Below, piece by piece: positions 5,865 to 11,374 of a stretch of DNA of 11,374 bases (the stretch's first letter is position 1; each line of letters begins with the position of its first letter). This DNA is from an uncultured Gemmatimonadaceae bacterium. Its GTDB lineage: Bacteria > Gemmatimonadota > Gemmatimonadetes > Gemmatimonadales > Gemmatimonadaceae. The stretch is from NCBI GenBank assembly GCA_955652265.1, contig CATPBD010000184.1, positions 1 through 11,374 of the forward strand, given 5' to 3'. Made by a program: the position numbers and the translations under genes. The notes under the pieces are model-generated. The model was not told the DNA's origin and did not search any database. It saw only the letters and a program-made list of their open reading frames with translations.

Positions 5865-6341
5865 GTGGACGACTCGAACCTGTCTGAGAAGAATCGCGGA
5901 CTAACCGAATGGTGGGCCGCGCGGACTCCGCTCGTCCCAGGTCAGGAGCTTCCGACGACGCCCGCACGAGGGATAGTTTCGTTTTTTAGCGAAAACCGAA
6001 AGGAAGGGCGCTGGGCAGTGCCTCGTCATCTCAGAGTGGTGTCGGTGTTTGCCAGCGTCAAAGTCGATCTCCGCGAGGCCGTTCTCCAGCACAGGGAGTC
6101 GGTGATCGAAGCGATGGCCGTGCTTGCAGAGGTCCAGATAATTGTGCCACCCGACGTGATCGTAGAGTGCGACGGGGACGCGTTCATGGGGGCGTTCACT
6201 CTAAGCGACGGCAAGCGAAAGGGGGCGGTCACCGCAGCACCGCCGCCGGGAGCCCCGATCGTGCGCGTGATCGGCAGTGCTTATCTGGGAAACGTCACGG
6301 TCAAGGTTCGTCCCTCCAAGTCGAGTGTGCTCGCGCGCTGA
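5865..6341 (+). CDS. LiaF C-terminal-like (cell-wall-active antibiotics response) domain protein
   Basis: A 158-residue protein without membrane segment or signal peptide. The first 50 residues are polar and look unstructured. From about 55 to 150 it shows repeating short beta-strand units: RVVSVFASVKVDLREAVL, VIEAMAVLAEVQIIVPPDVI, and VRVIGSAYLGNVTVKVRP. This pattern, with IIVPPD as its hallmark, is that of the C-terminal domain of LiaF and related cell-wall-active antibiotics response proteins, where the usual turns are FGG; here they read FAS, LAE, FMG and YLG. In LiaF the domain follows membrane helices and restrains a stress-sensing kinase, but this protein has only the soluble domain and no adjacent two-component genes. 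The GTG start follows a good Shine-Dalgarno sequence 56 bases after rseP. Family assignment is from pattern memory and is moderately sure; the function is unknown, with envelope-stress sensing a guess supported only by rseP next door. Confidence 0.75.
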   Translation: MDDSNLSEKNRGLTEWWAARTPLVPGQELPTTPARGIVSFFSENRKEGRWAVPRHLRVVSVFASVKVDLREAVLQHRESVIEAMAVLAEVQIIVPPDVIVECDGDAFMGAFTLSDGKRKGAVTAAPPPGAPIVRVIGSAYLGNVTVKVRPSKSSVLAR

Positions 6342-6348
6342 CCGTGAA

Positions 6349-6377
6349 TTGAACGGCGGGGCCCGTCCGGCTAAATT
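6349..6377 (+). promoter_or_regulatory. Candidate promoter for yggS (possibly leaderless)
   Basis: TTGAAC (6349-6354) and TAAATT (6372-6377) are separated by exactly 17 bases, each matching the sigma-70 consensus at four of six positions. Transcription would start at or very near the yggS ATG (6386), which fits the lack of any Shine-Dalgarno sequence there. The match is modest and the assignment is inference. Confidence 0.35.
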
Positions 6378-6385
6378 GTGCAGTT

Positions 6386-7069
6386 ATGGCTTTTCCCGGC
6401 CTGGCTGAGCGTGTGGCCGATGTGCGAGCCAGGATAGCCGCAGCGGCAGCGCGCGGTGGTCACGGGCAGCGTGTCACGATTGTCGCGGTCACGAAGACGC
6501 ACGGGCCCGACGCCGCGAGCGCGGCATATGAAGCGGGCCTGCACGACATCGGCGAAAACAAGGTGCAGGAAGCGCTGAAGAAGATCGGTCAGGTCGAAGT
6601 ACCCGTTCGCTGGCATTTGATCGGGCATCTTCAGCGGAACAAGGTCAAGGCGCTGGAGCATTTCGTACTCTTGCACTCGCTGGACAGCGCGCGACTGGCG
6701 GATGCAGTGTGTGCGTTCGGCATCGCGCGTGGAAGGGCAGTCGATGCATTGCTCGAATTGAATCTCTCCGGCGAGAGCTCCAAGGGCGGCTTCACTCAAT
6801 CCGAGCTGCTCCCGGAGGCCGAGAGGTTGGTGGCGCTGGCCGGCATTCGCGTTCGTGGCGTGATGACAATGGCTAGCTTTACTGCAACTGAGAGCGAGCT
6901 GCGCCGCACTTTCGCGGAAGCGCGCGATGCGAGGCAGGCTTTGGCGGAAGCGGGGCACCCTGCGGAAGAGCTGTCGATGGGGATGTCCAGCGATTACGAA
7001 ATCGCTGTGGAAGAAGGCGCGACAATGGTGCGGCTGGGTACCACCCTCTTCGGAGCGAGGGCTAAATGA
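6386..7069 (+). CDS. yggS: YggS/YlmE family pyridoxal-phosphate homeostasis protein (PLPBP)
   Basis: Binds pyridoxal 5'-phosphate without known catalysis and keeps the B6 pool and linked amino-acid metabolism balanced; a cytoplasmic TIM-barrel protein like the alanine racemase N-terminal domain. At 227 residues it is of usual size. The PLP lysine is Lys37 in TIVAVTKTHG (31-40). Other family motifs are DIGENKVQEA, WHLIGHLQRNKVK, the LELNLSGE strand, GVMTMASF, and the C-terminal LSMGMSSDYEIAVEEGATMV followed by RLGTTLFG, which holds the phosphate. The ATG at 6386 gives the normal N-terminus but has no Shine-Dalgarno sequence. The stop overlaps divIVA as ATGA. In Gram-positive bacteria the orthologue ylmE stands in the same divIVA-ileS neighbourhood. 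Confidence 0.95.
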   Translation: MAFPGLAERVADVRARIAAAAARGGHGQRVTIVAVTKTHGPDAASAAYEAGLHDIGENKVQEALKKIGQVEVPVRWHLIGHLQRNKVKALEHFVLLHSLDSARLADAVCAFGIARGRAVDALLELNLSGESSKGGFTQSELLPEAERLVALAGIRVRGVMTMASFTATESELRRTFAEARDARQALAEAGHPAEELSMGMSSDYEIAVEEGATMVRLGTTLFGARAK

Positions 7070-7587
7070 TAGACGAATCGTTTCACCTGACACCTCTGGA
7101 CGTCCGACGCTACGACTTCGGTCGGGCGCTGCGCGGGTACAATCCTGCGCGCGTCGACCAGTTCAGGGATCAGGTCGCCGAGGAGATGGAGCGGCTCACC
7201 CGCATCAATCAGGATCTCGATGCGAAAGCACGCAGCTTTCACGAGCAGCTCCGCGCATTCCGCGAGCGGGACAAGGCGCTGAACGACGCGCTCGTCTCCG
7301 CTCAACAGCTGCGCGGGGAGGTTCGCGAGCAGGCCGAGCGGGAGGCACAGCTCATTCTGCGTGAAGCGCAGGCGGAAGGGGAGCGGATCATCGAAGGCGC
7401 GAAGGCCGATGTGCGCCGTATGGAGGAAGTGCTCGACAACCTCGATCGCTCACGCCGGACTTATCTCGCGCAGATGCGAACCTTGATCGCCCGCCAGCTC
7501 TCCGAGGTGGAAGCGTCTGATTCGCAAGTCGTCGCGAACACACTCAGGGGCGCAGGGGCCAACTCTTCGGAACCGACAAAAGGATGA
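7066..7587 (+). CDS. divIVA: DivIVA domain protein
   Basis: Coiled-coil scaffold that recognises curved membrane at poles and septa and recruits division or growth proteins. The N-terminal membrane-binding domain is clear: LTPLDVRRYDFGRALRGYNP and then ARVDQFRDQV (8-37), with the family Arg-Gly-Tyr at 23-25. The Phe-Arg pair that binds membrane in Bacillus appears here as Leu22-Arg23. Residues about 35-150 are a long predicted coiled coil rich in Glu/Arg/Ala, with EAQLILREAQAEGERIIEGA (93-112) resembling the Bacillus second coiled coil. The tail is short and polar. The protein is 173 residues, close to the B. subtilis length (164). It overlaps yggS upstream and ileS downstream by ATGA, so the three are probably co-translated. 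sepF, ylmG and ylmH, which normally lie between in Firmicutes, are missing. Confidence 0.93.
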   Translation: MIDESFHLTPLDVRRYDFGRALRGYNPARVDQFRDQVAEEMERLTRINQDLDAKARSFHEQLRAFRERDKALNDALVSAQQLRGEVREQAEREAQLILREAQAEGERIIEGAKADVRRMEEVLDNLDRSRRTYLAQMRTLIARQLSEVEASDSQVVANTLRGAGANSSEPTKG

Positions 7588-10500
7588 CCGCAGTCCGCCC
7601 CGTGAAGTTGGCGGGCGGAGACGACAAAGGCGCGGGCAGACGGTTCCGCCTGCTTCCGACCGATCGCTCGCCCGACGAACTCGAGAAAGAAATGCTTTCC
7701 CGCTGGAAAGAAGAGAGTCTCTTCCAGCAGACTCTCGAGCAGGCGAAGGGAAAACCCGAGTTCGTGTTCTTCGAGGGACCGCCCACCGCCAATGGCCGTC
7801 CCGGGATCCATCACGTCTTCTCCCGGACGGTCAAGGACCTTTTCTGTCGCCACCGTGCCATGCGCGGTTTCCACGTCGCACGCAAGGCGGGATGGGACAC
7901 GCACGGCCTCCCTGTCGAGATCGAAGTCGAAAAAAGGATCGAGACAGAGTTCGGTGTGCGCACGGCAAAACAGCAGATCGAGACGATAGGAGTCGAGCGC
8001 TTCAACGAGATGTGCCGCGAGAGCGTGTGGCGGTATCGAGCAGATTGGGAGGAGATGAGCGAGCGGATCGCGTACTGGCTCGATTACAGCGATCCCTATG
8101 TCACCTACTCGAACGATTACATCGAGAGCGTCTGGTGGGCGCTGGCGACGCTGTTTCAGCGCGGCCGCCTGTATCGGGGTCACAAGGTTTTGCCTTATTG
8201 CGCCCGATGCGGAACGACTCTCTCGAGCCACGAGGTCGCGCAGGGCTACAAGGACGTGAAGGATCCGAGCGCCTACGTGGCGCTCGATCTGCTCGACGAC
8301 AAGACGCCAGGCTCCAAGACCCGGAAGCGCATCCTCGTCTGGACGACGACACCGTGGACGCTCGTCTCGAACGTCGCGCTGGCGGTGAACCCGGCGCTCG
8401 AATACGTAGAGCTGCGGAAAAGAAAGTCGGAGGTGGACGAGACGATCATCCTCGCGCTCGCGCGGACTCCCGCCGTTCTGGGTGACGATTTCGCCGGCCG
8501 CTGGGAGACGGTGCGCTCATTCCGCGGCTCTGATCTCGTTGGCAAACGCTACAAGCGGCCACTCGATTGGGTCCAATACAAGGAGGGCAAGCACGAGATA
8601 ATCGTGGGCGAGTCTTTCGTCTCGGCCGAAGAGGGGACCGGCGTCGTGCACATGGCGCCTGCTTTCGGCGCCGATGACTACGCGGCCGGGCAGCGCAACG
8701 GACTGGCCTTCCTCCAGCCAGTGAATCTGCGCGGCGAGTTTCCGGAGGACATGCCACTCGTGGGCGGAATGTTCGTGAAGGATGCGGATGCCGTCATTCT
8801 CGAGGAGCTGAAACGGCGCGGCGCGCTGTGGAAATCGACGCTGCACGAGCCCGCCTACCCGCACTGCTGGCGCTGCGAGACGCCGCTCCTCTATTACGCC
8901 CGCACCTCGTGGTTCATCCGCACCAGCGAGTTCAAGGACGCGATGCTGGTTCGCAACTCGCGCGTCGACTGGCATCCGCCCGAAGTCGGAGCCGGTCGCT
9001 TCGGCGAGTGGCTGACCAACAACATCGACTGGGCCGTCTCGCGCGATCGTTACTGGGGCACTCCGCTTCCCATCTGGGTCTGCGAGCGGGATGGTTCCCA
9101 CGCCGAAGCAATCGGCGGATACTCGGAGCTGTCGGAGCGGTCTGGTGTCGCGCTCGGCGACAACTTTGATCCGCACAAGCCGTTCATCGATCGCTACACC
9201 TGGCAGTGCAAATGCGGCGGTACGATGAGGCGCACGCCCGAGGTGATCGATGCCTGGTTCGATTCGGGGTCCATGCCCTTCGCCCAGTGGCATTTTCCGT
9301 TCGAGAACCGTGACAAGTTCGAGCGTTACTACCCCGCGGATTTCATCGCCGAGGGCATCGACCAGACACGCGGATGGTTCTACTCACTGCTCGCGATCGC
9401 GACCGGCCTTGGTGACGCGCTGCCGAAGAACCTGCTCGCTCACCAGGCGCACTCGCCCGCGGTCAGCGACACCGCGCCGTACCGCGCAGTCGTAGTCAAC
9501 GATCTCGTCCTCGACGCCGATGGACAGAAAATGTCGAAGCGGCTCGGGAACATCATCGATCCCGGCTCCGTAATTCCGCGTTACGGCGCCGACGCAGTTC
9601 GGCTTTTCCTCACGACCTCGAGCCAGATCTGGACGCCGCGCCGATTCGACGAAGCGGGAATCCGGGATACGGCCGGCCGCTTCCTGCTCACTTTCAAGAA
9701 CGTTTACACTGGGATTTTCGCGGAGTACGCCAATTTCGGATGGCAGCCTTCGGACAGGGATCCGGCACTCGCCGACCGCCCGCTCGTCGACCGTTGGGTG
9801 CTTTCACGCCTCGCGAGCGTCGAGCGTGAAGCTGACGAGCTGCTGGATCGCTACGAGGCGACCAACGCCGCCAAGTCGGTGATGACCTTCTTCGACGAGG
9901 ATGTGTCGAAATGGTACGTGCGCCTGAGCCGCCATCGCTTCTACGACGTCGATAGCGAGGACAATCGTGCCGCGTTCGCCACTCTGCACGAGATCATCTC
10001 CGTCACTTGCCGGCTGCTTGCTCCATTCGCCCCTTTCATTACTGACTGGGTCCATCGTGAACTGACTGGCGGCTCAGTGCATTTGGCGCCCTACGTTCGT
10101 GGGGTGTCCGGAGCGATCGACGTGGATCTGGAGCGTGCCATGGCGCACATTCGAACCCTCGCCACCCTGGGTCGCGCGGCCCGCGAAGAAGCCGGCGTCA
10201 AGGTGCGTCAGCCCCTGGCGCGACTGGTATGCGTCGTGCCCATCCATGGGGTCGTATCGAAGGGTGCCGGGACGCGCGCCGAGGGAATGTTGGAGGCGCT
10301 GAGCCCCTTGCTGGCTGCCGAGCTCAACATAAAAAACGTCCAATTCATCTCCAGCGCCGACGATCTAGTAACTTTAAAGGCTAAGCCGAATTTCCGGTCG
10401 TTGGGTAAGAAGTTTGGCAAGAACACGCCGCTGGCCAGCGAAGCGGTTCAGGCCCTGAGCAGTGAAGCGCTGAGGGAGTTCGAGTCCGGAAAGCCGTTGT

Positions 10501-10904
10501 ACGTTTCGGTCGAGAACGAGTCTCGAGAACTGAGCGCGGAAGATCTGATGATCGTTCGTCGGGCTTCGGGCGAGATGGTAGTGAAGGAGGAAGGCGGATA
10601 CTTCGCCGCACTCGATCCGGTTGTAACGCGTGAGCTGCGGCTCGAAGGACTGGCGCGTGAGCTGGTGAGCCGGATCCAGCGGCTGAGGAAGGAATTGGGT
10701 TTCGCAGTGAGTGATCGCATCACGCTCCTTCTAGGGGCGGGAGCGGAGATTCAGGAGGCAGTAAAGGTGTTTCAGAAGTGGATTGCCGATGAAGTTCTTG
10801 CCGTGCGTGTCTCTATCGGCGACAAAATTGAAGGAACACACGCGACGCATGCGTTCGACCTTGATGGGCAGAACGTTGAAGTCGCCTTGGAGAGGGTTGG
10901 TTAG
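7584..10904 (+). CDS. ileS: Isoleucyl-tRNA synthetase, type 2 (IleRS2), GXHH signature
   Basis: Class I synthetase charging tRNA-Ile, with editing of valine. It is 1106 residues, as usual for the type-2 (eukaryote-like) form, and longer than E. coli IleRS (938). Motifs in order: EGPPTANGRPGIHH with the signature segment G74-I75-H76-H77 in place of HIGH, KAGWDTHGLPVEIE, zinc-type cysteines C206/C209, editing-site WTTTPWTL (253-260) and GTGVVHMAPAFGADDY with Asp365 as the probable editing Asp, C428/C431 in HCWRCETPLLYY, AWFDSGSMPFAQWHFPF, and KMSKR (649-653) followed by the LGNIIDP helix. The anticodon-binding and long C-terminal domains follow. The ATG overlaps the divIVA stop; the adjacent AGG is too close to act as a Shine-Dalgarno sequence, so initiation probably relies on coupling. 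Identity is certain; type assignment rests on motifs and length. Confidence 0.97.
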   Translation: MTAVRPVKLAGGDDKGAGRRFRLLPTDRSPDELEKEMLSRWKEESLFQQTLEQAKGKPEFVFFEGPPTANGRPGIHHVFSRTVKDLFCRHRAMRGFHVARKAGWDTHGLPVEIEVEKRIETEFGVRTAKQQIETIGVERFNEMCRESVWRYRADWEEMSERIAYWLDYSDPYVTYSNDYIESVWWALATLFQRGRLYRGHKVLPYCARCGTTLSSHEVAQGYKDVKDPSAYVALDLLDDKTPGSKTRKRILVWTTTPWTLVSNVALAVNPALEYVELRKRKSEVDETIILALARTPAVLGDDFAGRWETVRSFRGSDLVGKRYKRPLDWVQYKEGKHEIIVGESFVSAEEGTGVVHMAPAFGADDYAAGQRNGLAFLQPVNLRGEFPEDMPLVGGMFVKDADAVILEELKRRGALWKSTLHEPAYPHCWRCETPLLYYARTSWFIRTSEFKDAMLVRNSRVDWHPPEVGAGRFGEWLTNNIDWAVSRDRYWGTPLPIWVCERDGSHAEAIGGYSELSERSGVALGDNFDPHKPFIDRYTWQCKCGGTMRRTPEVIDAWFDSGSMPFAQWHFPFENRDKFERYYPADFIAEGIDQTRGWFYSLLAIATGLGDALPKNLLAHQAHSPAVSDTAPYRAVVVNDLVLDADGQKMSKRLGNIIDPGSVIPRYGADAVRLFLTTSSQIWTPRRFDEAGIRDTAGRFLLTFKNVYTGIFAEYANFGWQPSDRDPALADRPLVDRWVLSRLASVEREADELLDRYEATNAAKSVMTFFDEDVSKWYVRLSRHRFYDVDSEDNRAAFATLHEIISVTCRLLAPFAPFITDWVHRELTGGSVHLAPYVRGVSGAIDVDLERAMAHIRTLATLGRAAREEAGVKVRQPLARLVCVVPIHGVVSKGAGTRAEGMLEALSPLLAAELNIKNVQFISSADDLVTLKAKPNFRSLGKKFGKNTPLASEAVQALSSEALREFESGKPLYVSVENESRELSAEDLMIVRRASGEMVVKEEGGYFAALDPVVTRELRLEGLARELVSRIQRLRKELGFAVSDRITLLLGAGAEIQEAVKVFQKWIADEVLAVRVSIGDKIEGTHATHAFDLDGQNVEVALERVG

Positions 10905-10906
10905 AA

Positions 10907-11329
10907 ATGGCAACAGCAGCTAGCAGCAAAAAACCGAAGGCGATGCCGAAAAAGAACCTCGTGCATTTCGAGAAGCGCCTGCTCGAAGAGCGGAAGCGCG
11001 TCTTGAAGGAGCTGGGACATTACGACGAGACTTTCGGATCGACTCCGCAGGGTGCGGACGGCGATCTGAGTGCGTACTCCTTCCACATGGCTGATCAGGG
11101 CACCGACGCGATGGAGCGCGAAAAAGCGTTTCTCTTCGCGAGCCAGGAAGGCCGTTTCCTCTGGCATATCGACGAGGCGCTTCGCCGGCTTTATCGCAAT
11201 CCGGAGCAGTTCGGCAAATGCCACAACTGCGGACGAGAGATCAGCTTCGAGCGTCTCGACGCACTGCCGCACGCCAGATATTGCATCGAGTGCAAGCAGC
11301 GCGAAGAAGATGGAAAGCGCCAGGCCTAA
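10907..11329 (+). CDS. DksA/TraR-family zinc-finger protein
   Basis: A 140-residue protein of the family that enters the RNA polymerase secondary channel and, in DksA, works with ppGpp on rRNA and stress promoters. The N-terminal 15 residues are basic and flexible. A coiled-coil region follows (about 18-98), then a four-cysteine zinc finger: C105-H-N-C108-G and Y-C126-I-E-C129. Between the coil arms lies HMADQGTDAMEREKAF (60-75), with Asp63 and Asp67. E. coli DksA has DxxDxA at the coil tip, so the spacing here differs and DksA-like activity is uncertain. AGAGGG (10891-10896) stands ten bases before the ATG. The gene begins two bases after ileS and overlaps lspA by 20 bases. The same place in Bacillus is taken by the DksA-like ylyA, whose role may be closer. 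Confidence 0.92.
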   Translation: MATAASSKKPKAMPKKNLVHFEKRLLEERKRVLKELGHYDETFGSTPQGADGDLSAYSFHMADQGTDAMEREKAFLFASQEGRFLWHIDEALRRLYRNPEQFGKCHNCGREISFERLDALPHARYCIECKQREEDGKRQA

Positions 11330-11374
11330 TCCGCCCCTCTTCTGGGGCACTCTGGTAGCCGTTGTCGCGCTGGA
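11310..11374 (+). CDS. lspA: Lipoprotein signal peptidase II, N-terminal fragment (runs off window)
   Basis: The ATG at 11310 lies inside the end of the zinc-finger gene (20-base overlap, different frame) and opens a frame to the window end, 21 full codons. It reads MESARPNPPLFWGTLVAVVA then Leu: a short polar head, then Phe-Trp and the start of a membrane helix. This is how LspA proteins begin before their first D-x-x-T-K motif, which would lie just past the window. LspA removes signal peptides from prolipoproteins after lipidation. The call rests mainly on position, since ileS-(dksA-like)-lspA is a well-known order, and on the hydrophobic N-terminus; too little is visible to confirm catalytic residues. 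GCGAAGAAG shortly upstream could be its Shine-Dalgarno region. Confidence 0.7.
   Translation, partial: MESARPNPPLFWGTLVAVVAL

Noticed and set aside
7461..9293. Minus-strand open frames opposite ileS (for example 7461-8231 and 8517-9293)
   Set aside because: They are complete shadows of a well-conserved synthetase with no independent start signals or known motifs.
10330..10400. Locally A+T-richer stretch inside ileS, considered as an internal promoter or frameshift
   Set aside because: The reading frame stays open and encodes the expected type-2 IleRS C-terminal sequence (NIKNVQFISSADDLVTLKAK); no clear -35/-10 pair was found.
1..11374. Defence system, prophage, CRISPR array or transposase
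   Set aside because: All coding space belongs to recognised core genes plus one LiaF-like gene. I saw no regularly spaced repeats and no integrase, transposase or toxin-antitoxin pair.

Overview
The window is a dense housekeeping region in which every gene lies on the + strand. It is visibly G+C-rich, and most neighbouring genes overlap or nearly touch. In order it holds: the 3' end of rpsB; tsf; a 233-base gap with a striking palindromic element; pyrH; frr; cdsA; dxr; rseP; a small LiaF-C-terminal-like gene; yggS; divIVA; ileS; a DksA/TraR zinc-finger gene; and the first 21 codons of lspA. I found no rRNA, tRNA, CRISPR array, insertion sequence or prophage gene.

Organism. The second half (yggS, divIVA, ileS, dksA-like, lspA) matches part of the Gram-positive ylmE...divIVA-ileS-ylyA-lspA neighbourhood. 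The first half (rpsB-tsf-pyrH-frr-cdsA-dxr-rseP) is the common bacterial translation/lipid/isoprenoid cluster, here without uppS between frr and cdsA. The G+C-rich composition, a DivIVA protein, a type-2 IleRS and this DksA variant together suggest Gemmatimonadota or a near relative. That placement is inference from gene order and protein style, not from a search.

Layout and regulation. rpsB and tsf are separated by a textbook intrinsic terminator/attenuator hairpin (470-497). After tsf, 1121-1353 contains no gene. It holds a short hairpin directly after the tsf stop and an in-register imperfect inverted repeat of about 204 bases (1137-1340), which ends three bases before the pyrH ribosome binding site. 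pyrH-frr, cdsA-dxr and dxr-rseP overlap by 4-8 bases, and cdsA follows frr after three bases, so pyrH to rseP looks like one translationally coupled operon. The LiaF-like gene follows 56 bases later with its own good Shine-Dalgarno sequence. yggS has no Shine-Dalgarno sequence but has a promoter-like -35/-10 pair ending 8 bases before its ATG, so it may be leaderless. yggS-divIVA and divIVA-ileS overlap by ATGA, the DksA-like gene starts two bases after ileS, and lspA starts inside its end.

How the genes work together. RpsB, EF-Ts, RRF and IleRS serve translation; UMP kinase serves pyrimidine nucleotide supply. CdsA supplies CDP-diacylglycerol for phospholipids, and Dxr commits carbon to the MEP isoprenoid route. 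RseP and LspA are membrane proteases acting in envelope signalling and lipoprotein maturation. DivIVA is a polar/septal scaffold, and the LiaF-like protein may be an envelope-stress component. The window therefore couples growth-rate functions with envelope construction. I see no accessory or defence system. The most unusual item is the palindromic element in front of pyrH, followed by the swapped GXHH signature motif of the IleRS.
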